Shown: positions 24,141-38,300 of the stretch, in pieces | How the letters are laid out: each line of letters starts with the position of its first letter | Position numbering within the stretch: the stretch's first letter is position 1 | Origin: Nectonema munidae | Taxonomy: Eukaryota; Nematomorpha; Nectonematoida; Nectonematidae | Reading direction: 5' to 3' | Assembly (NCBI GenBank): GCA_030549495.1 | Contig: JAUIRK010000087.1 | Span: 248,001 to 312,000 of the forward strand | DNA length: 64,000 nucleotides | Made by a program: the position numbers and the translations under genes | The notes under the pieces: model-generated | What the model was told of the DNA's origin: nothing | Databases searched by the model: none | What the model saw: the letters and a program-made list of their open reading frames with translations, nothing else

Positions 24141-25086
24141 CTTTTTCTATATTATATGAGGTACAAAATACTACGTAAAATGAAAAATGAGATAATTTTT
24201 CACATATTAATTCATTATGCATGATGAATTTACTAAATTATTATCGCTATGTCACCTCTCTTAGCAATGGCCATTTTTTTCACTTTTCAAAGCGAATTTT
24301 TTTAAGTTTTCTAAATCTTCAAATTTCAAAAAAAGAAATTTTATCTCTAAAATTTTAAGAAATATTTTTGAAATCACATGAAAAAATTAATATTTACAGA
24401 TAGCCAACCAAAATCTATAAATTTATGTTCCAAATCTTACCTTTTTATTACTTGCGATTTTTTAAAAATTAATAAACTACATTTTTAGAATTATATCTCC
24501 AAAAAATATTTTTAAAGATATTGCTAATAAAAAAGATGGAAGAATCTTTTTCTAAAAGAGTATATGTAATTGCCTAGTTTGCCTCTCCTAATATTAAAAG
24601 TAGAAACTTTAAAAGTATACATATTGCCTTTAAATTTCGTTTTACCAAGCATTAAATGTCTATTTTTTGGTTTGTATGTGTTTTTTTATATGAAATATAA
24701 AGACCGATAAATTTTACCATGTCGGCCCCGCTATCAGATTTCCAAAGGTTAAGTTGATCTGATGCCAAATGAAACCCATCATCAAATATATTCTGTTAAT
24801 TTCTTCTCTTCTAAAATGCCTCAGACTATTAGTTTCTGCTAAAGATAACCAAAGAAGGAAAATGTGATTATGATTACAAGTGTGATGTGAAGGTAAAATT
24901 GTAAGATGGAATGGTCTCAAACTTTTATACACATGAAGCTATATTTTTTACGAAAGGCTATAGCAGAAAAGATAGAAAGTATATAAGTATTGGATACGTA
25001 TAAAGTTTGCAAATACAACAATGGAATGGGTCGAGTCGATGTAATGGATAGGCTTTGCAAAAAATGGTGGTGGCAGATAGTACATA
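24141..25086. other. Gene-free AT-rich stretch
   Basis: Nothing recognised. The - strand frames at 24714-25153 have no family signature, and the second overlaps the poly-G element. Confidence 0.45.
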
Positions 25087-25259
25087 GGGGTCGTTCACAA
25101 TTGACGTCAACTAAAACTGAGGGGGGGGGGGGGGGGGTATCCAAAGTTGACATAAGTCGATTTTGTTAAGTGATGATATATCTAAAAGTTGACATTAGGG
25201 GGGGGGGGGGTTGAAATTTTTCAAAAAAAGGTTGACGTTAATTGTGAACGACGACCCCT
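25087..25259. mobile_element. MITE-like element with poly-G tracts
   Basis: Inverted ends: GGGGTCGTTCACAATTGACG at the left, and AATTGTGAACGACGACCCCT at the right. Inside are two long G runs (about 25123-25138 and 25198-25210), each near a GTTGACAT motif. The flanks are TA on the left and TA after the last T on the right, which would fit a TA target duplication as used by Tc1/mariner-type elements. No coding capacity. Confidence 0.75.
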
Positions 25260-26310
25260 TAGAGCTTTTAACTTGGCAGTTGTTACCTCGTGAAAGTTAT
25301 GACATCATTCAAAAGAAAAGTTATCACACTTATATTTCAGAAGGAAACTTGTTTTGCATCTTTTAGAAGCAAAAGAGATGAGGCTTAGCAAGCCGGGACC
25401 AGTCACGCATGTAATGCGAAAATGAAGGAAACTAATTGGTCCTTACATAATTCTTTCTTCACAAAGTAAGTTTGTAAGAAAAATAAAGCCACATCATCGT
25501 GTCAAAGATGTGATAAAATGTTGCTTGAGAAATGTTTGCTTTTCATCAAAATTAATAAAAGCTTTTCTGGTTTATGCTCTTTTATAGGTATAAAAGTTCT
25601 TAATTTCATGCTTTAACGCGCGCTTTCACGGAAAGAGGGATTTACTTCCATGTTCTATTTTTGGATCGTGACATACATGCATAGAAAGAATGTGTTTTCT
25701 CAACTAATTTGCGAAACTTTGTACCTCGAATGCAAATAACGTGTTTTGACTACTGTGCATATTTGAATATAAGTCTACGGTTTTTTCATCAAAAGATCAC
25801 TATACTTTGAGATGAGCAATAAAAAAACACATTTTTCAAGTTATCTCTTATCAATTTTCTATTTTGAGAATGAGCACAATAATATTCGAAAATGAATTTA
25901 GCTTTTTTCTTTCCGCGACTTTTTACTGTATTCTCCTTTCTTTCTATACTATTTATTCAAATATATACTTATGCCACTGGGAGGTTGTCTGAAGTAGGAA
26001 TGTATGTTGTAAATTTGTTCCATTCTGTTATGATTTATTTTACAGATAAATATTTGTAAGTTTTTAACTCACCTGTCATGTGTATGAATAGATCTCATAT
26101 GTCTATAGTTATTTGTTGTGTTTATAGCTGTCAGTAATCATAAAGTCCAAAAGCAGACTGAAAGTTTTCAGCTGTATTTTGTTTTTTTTCTACTCGTCTT
26201 ATACTTGAGATTGTCAACAATAGTTGTCTTCGTCTTATATTATCGAGATTGACTTATTTCCAAGATTATACGGTTTATATATGCCATTTATATAACATTT
26301 TATGTTTCAG
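25260..26310. other. Gene-free stretch upstream of ASPG
   Basis: This may hold the promoter and a non-coding first exon of ASPG, but I could not place either. TTTTATGTTTCAG ending at 26310 is a good acceptor, so an intron in the 5' untranslated region is possible. Confidence 0.4.
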
Positions 26311-26339
26311 GTTACTACAAGCATTGAAAGAGCATATTA

Positions 26340-29300
26340 ATGAGTAACACAGATCCAAGAAATGGCAAATACGTTATTGAACCTTCTTGTCCATACTTTA
26401 CACCGAAAGCATTGTTTAAGTCGTTTTCACAAAAGTCACTTAGCCAAGATCAGAAGCTCTTGTTTGATTCGGATACTCTTTATTCCCAAAAAGAGCTAAC
26501 GTCCTCCAATCAGTCAAATATTCCGTCGGATGTTTCCAAAGTTTTGGTCCTTTATACAGGTGGCACGATCGGTATGAAGTTGGTGAATAACGGTAAGGCT
26601 ACTATAAAAAGTGTTCTGAATTTAATCCTCAAATTTTGCATCTAAACCTCGTAGCGTATTGCCCGGTTCCCAATTTTTTGTTCGGCAAAATAAAAGAAAT
26701 TGATGCGTTGAATGACAAGGAGTATTTAAGCCAAAGACCCGACTTGCAGAACAGCTCTATTCTTGCGACGCCGTAACTACCTCTTGATCTTTTAGCCTTA
26801 TTTTTCAGCCATCTTTTTAGTTTGACGAGCAACTGTGAGCGTATTTTGTATGAAATTTTTGAGTACTCTCCTCTCCTCGACTCCTCCAACATGTCAATTG
26901 AAGATTGGATCAGGATTTCCATTGATATTAACGTATGCACTCTTTGCTTTCTTATACAGTAAGTAGAGCTATGTGTGTACATTAGGGTTAGGCTTTCAAA
27001 CTTAAAAAAAAAAAAGAATCCTGATGTTACATTGAATGAACTTTTGTCTACTAACTTGCTTCTTGTTGATTCTTTTGCCCATTTTTTCAAAGAGATTCCA
27101 CACCTAGCCTAATTTAGAAAATTTCCTTTAGAAAAATTGAAACAATAAAAAATAACAGATATCTAAAAAATTGTATATATATATTTTTTTTAAATAAACA
27201 TATGTTACAAAATAGTATTCATTATTTAATTTTATTCTAGAGGAAGTACTCATTTGATTTGTTAATTACTTCTGAGAATACTGTAATTTTTTGTCTACAC
27301 TTTTACTTAAATTCAAAATGGGTTTTAAAAATAAAATTTTTAAAAAAGGAGTAAGTTCAGCTTCACATAAATGGATAAAAAATTTAAAAAGAAAAACAAA
27401 CCCACGTTTCCAGAGATTAATGAAGAACTTGATTTCCTGATGTGTAAACTACCCTTGAATTTGTTGATAGATTTTTGTGACTTTTCATCAAAACTTAAAT
27501 ACATCACTAATTACCATCAATCCTAATCAAAAAGAATTTTGGAACCTCCTGAGACAATATTGCCCTAGTATTTCGAAATCAAACGACAACACCACCACTC
27601 ATATCACATACAAGGGCAAAATCATTACCGACTCCCTACAAATAATCAACGCCTTTAACAAAGAATTCATTAAATATGACAAAGTTTTTCCTAGCCCGCC
27701 TGACCCTTCATACATAGAAGCCCTTTATCATTTTAATTCTAAAAACAATACACCTTTTAAATTTTGCTTTGCTACTTCAGACGTAGTCTCATCATTTAAA
27801 TTTAACTCTTTTCCATTTGACCTTCCAAATTCGATATCTCCAACTATCGTCCTATCCAATATTCCTGCCCTATCTAAAATTTTTGAAAAAAATTATCTTT
27901 CATTATATTGAAAGTAATTCAATACTTTATTCCCACCAATACAGCTTCCAGAAAAACCGTTCCTCCAACGACTGCATTGATACTATATTCAACTTTTCTC
28001 CAAACCGAATTCTAAACACTACGTTTCTAAAGCTTTTGACAGCATTAACCATGAACTTCTCTTAGACAAGCTTGATATTCTTAATTTCGACTCTAACTCT
28101 TACCTGTCAAACCGCACCACTCAAACCTACGTTAACAACACCCTTTTCTTACCAATCATGGCTTGCCCCAAAGCTCTGCACTAAGTCCTATTTTATTCAA
28201 CCTCTTCATAAACGATCTCCCTCTCTTTATTAATGCAACTGATACCAAGCTTTTCTTATATGCTGACGACATCTATTCCATCTCATTTCACGAATCCTCC
28301 GATTTGCTAGCATCACTCATCTCAAATGCCTCACATCGTCTACAACAATGGTGTAATATCAACAGTATGAAATTAAACCTTTGCAAATCTTCTCACCAAA
28401 ACTGAATAAAAACCCAAAAAATCTCTGCATATTCGACAATATAAAAACTGCTTCTTGTATTAATATTTTGGGTCTTAATATCTCAAGCTCTCTCCCCTAA
28501 TTGGAGATTATTTCAGTAAAATAATAGCAAGGTGTAAACTCAAGCTCGCTGTTTTAAAAAATCTTTTTTAGTTCTCGTTCCTTTCCATAAACCATTGTTA
28601 GTCAAAGCGTACATTCTAAACAATTTCAAGTGTGCTATAAAAACCTTTTTTCCTCTTTTACGACTCAACAAAATTTGACAGACCTACAAAAAATTGCCTG
28701 AAATACCTGATATTTAACATTAAAAAAATCACTTCAATTTTTAAATATACAAAAGTTCTTGAATTTTTACAATTCAAGTTCCTCTTAACAAGATTTAAAG
28801 AGCTTCATCACCCCTCCAAAGACACAGAACTTAAATTAAACAGATTTTCAAACATTCCCTCAATTAGAGCCAGAAACCAAAAGCTAAAAAAGACATTTTA
28901 CTCTTACTCATCTCTTCTCTTCAACTCTCTTCCTAAACCTCTAAGACTCATTACATCCCATTACAAATGTAAGCAAGGCTTATTCCTCTATTTACTTAAA
29001 GAATTTACTCGCCGAAACAACGGTTCTTTTATTTGGAACATTTTATACCTATCATTTATTAAATAGCTTTATTTTATTTATTCCTATGCTAGCATATGCT
29101 TATATACGTTCCTTTTCTTAAAAAAATATCTAAAGTGATTTATTCTCACTACAAAACTTACGGTTTGAACCCAATAAATTTGATTTTATAAAAAGTAAAC
29201 CTCATCGACAAGTCAAGCACACATTTTTGAAACTTTTAGCGAAGAAAAGGAATCATGTATTGTCTAGGATTATGACACGAAAAATTGGTTTCTTCAAAAG

Positions 29301-32300
29301 TATATCAAAAAAGTAAAGCTGCTGTCAACTTGTGGTCTGAAGTTTTAAAGAGTTTATCTGATTAAGGATGGAATGTTCCTACACCATCTCAATCAGGGAT
29401 ATGGCGCGAAATGATAAAGACTTACAATTAAAAACAAACTCATAGATATTATAAATAAAGAAAAATTCTGTTTGCATTTTGATCGGAAGAAAATTGAAGA
29501 CCACGGATACCAAGTTATTTGCTTAAACATTTCGCAAAAGACTCCTTCTTACCTTGGCGTTCTTACGTGTAAAACTGGGTCTTTTGAAGACATATTTTCC
29601 CCTTTGCAAGCACTTGTTGAAGATTATAATTCATAGAAGAGCATTCATATGCTTATTTCCGAGTAATGAGTTTGGGTCGAAAAAACGTTGTAGTCGCCTG
29701 TCGACTGTCAGCATCACATATCTAATTTTACGACATGTTTTTGATTTTTTCTATAGACAAAAATCGAAATCACCTAATATTCATTACAGTTTTATCGATG
29801 ACGTTCAAAAAGGCTATGAAAAGTTACAAAAAAATATTTTAGAGAAAAGTATGTTCTGATAAAAGAAAATCTGGGTTGGAAGGATGACTAAATTTCTTTA
29901 GAATTATGCAAAGCCTACATAACAAAGAAAGTACTTGGCATGTGATAAAATGGGAAAAACGACCATCTATTCACACCTCAAGATGGAATTCGAGGGCGAT
30001 ACTGACTTTAGTTGCTTTCTTTTGGATAGACCAATTGAAAATCGCTTGTTTCTTTATAGCAAACACATGCTTTTCAAATCAATCCTATTCAAATGAAATA
30101 TATGATAATCTTCAGGTTGGCTGAATTGAATTGCCCAAAAGCTATGAAAAGTTTTAATACTCACTGAGTACTTGAAGAGTCTGCTCTTTATACCCCTGGT
30201 CCAAATATGGTGGCAGAGGGGCAGTAAAAATTGTGGAAGAACTTTACAATACATGTCAAATCGGCAAATATTTTATCTAATAAGTTTAAGATAATCTAAT
30301 TTTTTTCTTATTTTGTATGAATATCTTTAATGAACGAAACAGTTTTTCAATTTCTAGCAACTTTTTAAGTTTAATATTTTGTCCGTAAGATTTTTTCAAA
30401 ATTACGCCAAATCTAGACAATTTTAATCAATAATATAGGAAAGTTCATCGATTTCGACTATATCTTTTAAACTTCATAAACAGTCATAACCCTAGTGTAC
30501 ATCCTCTACATTATTTCAATAGAGAGAGAGAGACCTTCATTTTAACTCAAACAGATGTTAGCAATTTTTTACGAAGGCTTTGAACTTTTTCAAAAAATGT
30601 TATATATAAACGTTGAAAATGGGGTTAAAAAGGGTTATTTTGGAAAAACTAGTAATAGTTTAAATTAAAAATCTCAATAATATGTTGGAACTACAGGAGT
30701 ACAACTTTTACTTTTCAATTTTTTCGTGACTTTTACTTTAACTTTTTTAGTTCTAAAAGGTCATTTGGCTTAGAAACCCATTTTTTGGAGTCTAAAACAT
30801 TACTCATCTATATATATTAAAATGCGGAAAAACATCTTTTGGAGAAGCGCTTTTTTCATGCTTACAGTGTAGCATTTATTAAGCCCAACTTAGAGTCAAC
30901 AAATTTGAAATGTGTATTTTTATTTGTAGTTTTAAATATTGGATGTTTGCTTTAAAGCATACTTTATCTACATGCAAATTTTATTTGAATAATTTTTTGT
31001 TTAACGTGTTGTTCAGCTTTTGAGCTGTATAAAACCTTCAACGAGCACATAGCTTTTAAATGAGGTAGACAAAAATACCTGAATTTAAAAAGTAAAGAAC
31101 CTTGAATATACAAATATTTACATTATTGTTTGCTGAGATTCAGCCTTTTTGCAGCCTTGTTCGTTCATTTCTGTATTTGTTAACGCATACGTTTGACGTA
31201 TAATCCTTGTTGGACTAAGCATCATAATTATATATCTAACACCAATAAGATACAGAACAACACCGTGTGCATGAAGAAAACACAACTGAACTTCTCAGCT
31301 GTTTACTTTCACCTTCAAAACACATACGAGATACTAGTGTTTGTCGTGGATAGCTAAAGAAATTCCTTTTATATACGATGTCAATTGAATTTAACGATAT
31401 CAAATAATACAGGTTCTTCTTAAATCATGTAATGCTTCAAGTTAAATATAGATCTTTACCCAAGGCCTGGGAGCAAGAGATTTGTTGTGTTCCTGATAAA
31501 AAAATCTAATGCCCCAAACCAAAATTTGCTTTGAATAGTGCCTCTGATGTGGTAGAGGCTTTTTCAGGATTTGCCAATCTGTTGGCACATGACCAAAATG
31601 GATTAAAAAATTTTAGCTAGGCCATATGACAATTATATTTTTAGTGATCCAAACGTGAAATATGTGGGCACATAAAAATTTGAAACAGTAAGCAAATATA
31701 TACAAGCTCATTTACAATAAATACTATTACAAAAATATCTAAAATTATAAAACGAAACTCTGAAATTCCTTTTATATTATAAACAAATATTTATAAACTT
31801 TTATTTTTTACTACCACTTCTTCTAAAACACATTGATCATCTTATTTTCTGAAGTTTGTCTAAAAGAAGTTCAAGTTGTTAGGTCAAAAAATTGACTTTT
31901 TAATGGTCCATTTTTTTTGTAAAAATTGCAAAAGTTAACAAACGAAGAGCCAACTGCATTGAATTGAGTTGACAAAGCACACAAAAATATTCATTTTTTT
32001 AAGAGAACTTTTTAAATATAGGAAAAAATTTTTGATTTTGTTTCATTCTAATTGATGATAATAATCTCATCAAAGAACTCGAAAAAAACTTTTTCAATGT
32101 AGGCCAAGAAATGATGTAGGTGGGGAACCCCTACTATAGATCCTAAGTTCTTGAATCAAGAGATCTGCAAGAGCTTAATTTCTTCGGTTTTAACGCGACA
32201 TTCGCGTCCCATAAAATATAAATCGTTACTTCCATTTTATAAAATCTCATTGAAAAGGATAAACTAGCGATTCTTTTCAAAAATTGGGACCTAAATCGTC

Positions 32301-35300
32301 CAAGACCAGAAATATATTTTAAGCGTCTAATTTCTTAATTCTTCAGCTCAGATCATTTTAATTTGTGAGTTTCCTTTCTGTTTTATCATCTCATATTTCT
32401 ACATTCGATTTCTTTGAATCAGAAATCTGTATACTTTCCACTAACCATAAGGACTTATTAATAACATTCAAAGATCATAAACACTTATGATAAAAACTCA
32501 TACGATAAATATTACAAATATCATTCACAAAATCTTTTTTAAACTGGTTCTGAAGTTTCAATTATAATTAATGATTGATTCATACTTGGAAAATGATGGG
32601 ATCCCATGCTATAGAGCTTTAGAACAGAGAGGTAGACTACGGCATCTTGTATTCACATAAAAAGAAGGGAAGCCATCGACATCAAGAAGAGCTTGATATT
32701 GATCAAGTTTAAATTGTTCATGATGTTTTCTCTTGTTTTTACTTCGTTTTTATTTCCAACTCTTTCAAGCTGTACTCGTCACTTTTATTACTTAAAGCAG
32801 ACCATTTTTTCGTGGATGACTTGTGTGTATTTATTCTTTTTTTTAGATTTCAACCTTTTATTCAGTAATGAATGTTCAACTATTGAATATAGATTACATT
32901 GCAAATATTGAAGTGTTAAGGAGATAGGCACCCGAGCCTATCGTACCCACATGCACTAATATCATACTGAAAATATAACACAATAGTGGGTAGTAGTCAA
33001 TAAGTTTTTTGTCCGATCAGATAAATACCCATCATATGTATCTATTTTATCTACTTCAAAAATGGAAATATATAACTTTAAGTTTATAATATTTCAATAT
33101 TTGAATTGGGAAAAAGGATTATAGAAGAACATTTCTAAGTCGTAAGGTCTTGTATGCCCTTATATCGATTTTGTGTCTGTATTCCTTTATTTAAAAATTG
33201 ATTTTAATGAAAATTGATATGATTCGTTGCCTGATTTGTATGATTGTCGAAAAAAAAATCATAATTTTTGCTCAATTTTTATAATAGGCAAATTTTAGGC
33301 TGACTACATGCGATAAAAATATATGAAGTTGTAAAGATTTCGCTTTAAGTTGAAAAAATTCAACTCGAAGTTGAAAAATTCTTAGTAATGGCATATTCAC
33401 AAAAATGTTTAATAATAATAAAATTAGAGTAATTTATTTTTGCCTTGAAAAATCTTTTTTTTTTGACTTTTTGTAAAAAAAAGTTGACCTATTAAAATGT
33501 TTTCTTGTTATATTCGGCTTTTAGTTAAAAAAAACTGACAGATTCAAGGCTAAAGATTTAATTTTTTGAAATTTAAAATCTTATCTAAGTACTAATATTT
33601 TTGTTTGTGGGATATTTTTAGGGTTCTAGGCCAATTACCGCTTGAACAATTTGGCCCTGACAACGACCCTCGATATAATTATTTAAAAATCTGATTAGTA
33701 AAAAAAATTTTTAATGATTGAAATATTATTGAAAAAATGTTTAAAAAAATACCAAAAAATATTAAATAATATAATTTCAAATTTTGAGCTATACAATTTA
33801 GTCATATCACAAATACAAACTCTAAAATTAATCACTTTTTTTTAAATGATTACATTTATTATATATATATATCGGGAGCAATTGCCCGGTTATGGTTTTT
33901 TTTAGTGTAGACAAGTGATTGGCTTTTTTGAGCAAAAAAATTGTCTTTTTTTGTCTATTTTTACGGATTGTCAAGATGTATACTCATCCATTAAATAATC
34001 TCACTTGAAACATATTGTAGGAATTTTATAAGGACTATGACGGGTTCGTCATTCTGCACGGCACAGATACGATGTCTTATACTGCATCTGCACTCTCCTT
34101 CATCTTCGAAAACTTGGGCAAAACAGTCATTTTAACTGGTTCTCAGGTATTTCAAAAATTGATACATCATCATCTATTTTCTTTTTCATCATTATCTGCG
34201 TTTACCGATTTTAGATACCGCTTGTGGAAGCTAGGAGCGATGGCAGATCAAATTTCTTGGGCGCCATTCTTATTGCAGGAAATTTTGTCATTCCTGAAGT
34301 ATCTTTTTTTTTATCTTCTTGGAGTAATGGGAATGTAATTACATTTTTACGTTACTAAGGTTGAGAAATGAATTTATTTGCCGATTTTAACACGGTCTAT
34401 TAGTGCGCGTAGCAGGGCAATAGATTTAGCACCATTGCTCCTTACACACGGCTACTGGCTTGCTCAGTGCCTGCGCTCTCCTGATTTTTTTATCATTAGA
34501 GATATTTTAAACGCCATTTTTAAAGAATAATCTTGCAAAATCAAATTCCAGTTTCAGCTTATGAAATTACATCAATACTTTTATTCAAAGTGTTTTTGAA
34601 GTCTAGCAAATATCATTTCAAGTAGAAGAAATTCATCAATTTTTCTTTTCTTCCAATTAATTGAGCAAATTTCGTTTTATATGTTTTCTACGCGTTCTAT
34701 CTTCGAATATTCAATAACTTCAATTTTCCATAACTTTTCATAACGTGTTTTTAATGAAAATGTGACATTTCACTTCGTATTCTGCTTAAACTAAAATTTT
34801 TATTTTATTATTTTACCCAACGCTTTTCCTATAATATGATGTTTCTAATTTATCTTGTTAATTTTTTGCTAATCTTAACAATGAGCATTATTATTTTCCA
34901 GCCTGATTGATGCAACTCTGAACGAGTGCTTGCTCTAAGAATCCCAGATATGATTTTCTATGGGTCATCTTCAGCGTTCCCAGAGATCGTGATATGTGTG
35001 GCGTTTTATATCGGCTTTACGAATAACGTCTAAAAAGCACTTCATTCATATTTATGAATCTTACTCGCACATTCCTAATATGGGAATTATGTTATTTTCA
35101 CGGGAAAGATAAATACATATTAACAGCGGGTTCTTTATTAAAAGCCCACTTTTCGGCGGTTGATCTCTGAAAGAACTTAGCGTCAGCTCTTAACTCGGCA
35201 ATGAATATACGATATAAAGTTACTCCAAGTACCAATCGATCCATAAAATTCAGAAGCTTCAGTTTCTTCTATCAAATGTAAATAGACTGCTGTTTCCTCA

Positions 35301-38300
35301 TCTTCGGATTAAATTATTCAGAATCATCTTGATTAATGGAACACTTTAAACAATACAGAAATCATACTGGATTGAGAATGACCTTCTCCCAATGTCAACC
35401 TCGGATAACACTTTTGCTACTTCTTTGCGAATATATAAAAGTTAAACTCTAGAAGTCTATTTTTCCACTAAAATTCATGCAGAAACATGCTCTCAAGCTT
35501 CATTTTTTTGTTTATTTCAATGTCTCCCGTTTAGAAATGTCACTTACTTCAAAGGCGTAATTGTATGTGGATATTCATGAATTAATAACAAAAATTCTAA
35601 AGTAACCCAAGCACAACGTCTTTCGATAGGTCTTTTGTATCGTATCTTCGCCTTCTAGCCTCACAATAGCAAATAATCTTAGGTAAAATAGGTGGGATAA
35701 GGAAGATTTTTTAAATGATCGCCCTAACTGTATGTTATAACTGTAGACCCGCAAAAATTTTGAAAGTATTTATTTTTTAAATAAAAAGTGACCTAAAAAT
35801 AAAAAAATTTAAGTGAAAGTTTTATATAAAAAAGTTAGAAATCTATCATTTTTGTTGAAAAAAAATTAATAAAATATATTTTTTTTATAAAAAAAAATTT
35901 GTTCAATTTTTGAGGTAAATCGTAAAAAAATATTTAATTAAGAAAACAAGAATTATGTTAAAATATTAAATAGTTTATGAGAATACAAGTTTAAATTTGG
36001 TATTTTTGTGAACAGTTTTTTTAAGAATCGACTCCTAAACTAAACCTTAGGAATTTTAACCTTATAAAGCTCATGTTTTGAAAACAAATTATCTGCTATC
36101 TTTATGATTCAAAGCGTACTATTTTTTTTTCACTGGTAAGCACAAAAATTGAGCATGAAAAAGGGTTAAAAGAAATGAAAAAATGAAATAAAAACGGCCC
36201 TAAAAATTATCTAGGAAAAAAGAATTTCAAAAGAAAACAAAATATTGACATTTTAGAGAAAAAAAAGACTTTATCGAGGTGCAAAATTTTTTAAATTTAA
36301 AAATATTACTTACTAGTTATAAGACATATTTGGCATAGTATACGAAGTTATAGGAGGTGTGCTAAAGATTACAACGAATACAATTTTATGCAGATGTGTA
36401 TACATTCTAAGTAAACACCTTTTCGCCCTCTTTCGGTTAAACTTGGGAGGGGGCTGTAACTCGTTTTCTACCAGATGTGCGCATCTGATTTTAGTAAGAA
36501 AGAACTTATGCTATGCAGCATATCCACTGCTTCCCAATTGCCCGTTAACAGTTACATGTGGATCTAGAAACTTAAATATGATTAGGATCCTTGTATTTTA
36601 TCTATTGGAAATTGAGTTTTGCCTAGTCTACCTCTATCAATATTTCTCCGATTCTTTCCTTAATTTCGCTCTTTCTGTCCTTCGTATTTCTTGCTGTTTT
36701 CGCATTTATCTCTCATTAGTATATTCCTATATCAAGCATTCAATATTATAATTTATTATTATTTGTATCATTGAAATAATCACGATATCACTGCTTTCAA
36801 ATATATTCTCTTTGTGCTTTTTTCGATGTACAAAATTATCATCTACTTGACAAACGTGATGCAAAGACCAATTATAACTTTCACACGAATTTTCCAAGCT
36901 AACAACTTTTCATCTCTTCAACCAAGAAAAGGATTTAAATAACATCTTTGTTAATCGTAGATTTTCACCGCGCTTTTAAAAAATTTTAAAACGGGCCCTT
37001 GTGTGTGCTGGCAGTCACGCTGGGAATCACTAGTTTATACCCTAAAGTTTTCTTTAGTTCATTGATGGGTTTATTTATTTTATTCAAATCGAAAGGGTGT
37101 TTTCGTGGGATTTATAAAGCGAGCCACAAATTGATAACATGGTTTTAAATGGCTATCCCTTGATATGCGTGCCTCTCAAATCTCAAGAGATCTCTTAAAA
37201 AAGTATCTTATAAAAATGATCTTTTCTTTTCTCCTTACTCAATCATCATCATCACATATCTCCAGTTCATGAAATGCCTCACAAGGTGATCTACTACTGA
37301 ATATTCTACGATTCCTCGTAAAATTTTCTCACAATTATGATAATTTTTATGTTGGCACACATATCAAGATCAAATAGAAATGAATGCAGTTTTAAATACA
37401 CCGGGCCAGGCCAGTCTAATTCCCCCTAAGTTTACCTTGTGGACAAGAATAAAATGGGGAGGGAGCTGTGAATATAATTGACTGCGTTCATACCTCCAAA
37501 ACAGGTAGATAGGACAGGCGTTGCTTGTACTGTTTTTACGATGTCTCTCTCTTCCAACTTCTGCATTTACTTAACAAAATAGTTCTGATATTTCCTTGTT
37601 CGTATTTTTAGAAACTTTTTTACCATGTGTTCTCTTGTTACCCATTTATTTCATTATTGATTTATTAAGAAATGAAAAAATGTCAACTCTACGATATAAC
37701 CCTATTCAATCATTTTTCATTGTGTGAAATTATAACAACTTTTATTTGAACACTCTTTTTAGGTTTGCATTTTTTTTCACGATAAACTCTTTCGTGGAAA
37801 TAGAACTACGAAATTTAACAGCTACGGCTTAGACGCTTTTGTTTCTTACAATCTCACTCCTCTGGCCAATTTCAACATCAACATCAATAGTATGCTTGTT
37901 TTTATGTTTTCATCATTGAATATGTAACTCGTCTTCATCTTTAAATCGATTCTCCGATGTGACTATTAAAATGTCCTATTTGCCAATGACTGATTGAAAG
38001 GTTGGTGCTATTGAGTCAATTGTTCAATATACTTAACTCGTTAACTAGTGTTTTTATGCGGTGAATTATTTGAATGCCAGTTTTATTAGTTGAATTGATA
38101 TTAAACACTGTAATATTCTGAATTTGTCTTTTGTGTGTGCATTATAACTTGATCGAAAAATACCATGAATAATTCTTAAATATATTAAAATGGAATTACT
38201 AAAGTGGTTTGCTTTGCTTGCACATAAATAGCTTAAGAAAAATCAAAATAAATGATATATTATACGTAAGAATGTGTTGTTTAAACTTCTCTAGGTTCTG

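Noticed and set aside
26629-27090. 153-codon - strand frame
   Set aside because: It runs antisense across ASPG exons 2 and 3, whose + strand reading matches the asparaginase family.
36359-36751. 130-codon open frame in ASPG intron 5
   Set aside because: It begins with GTG, is a hydrophobic reading of T-rich intron sequence and has no domain signature.
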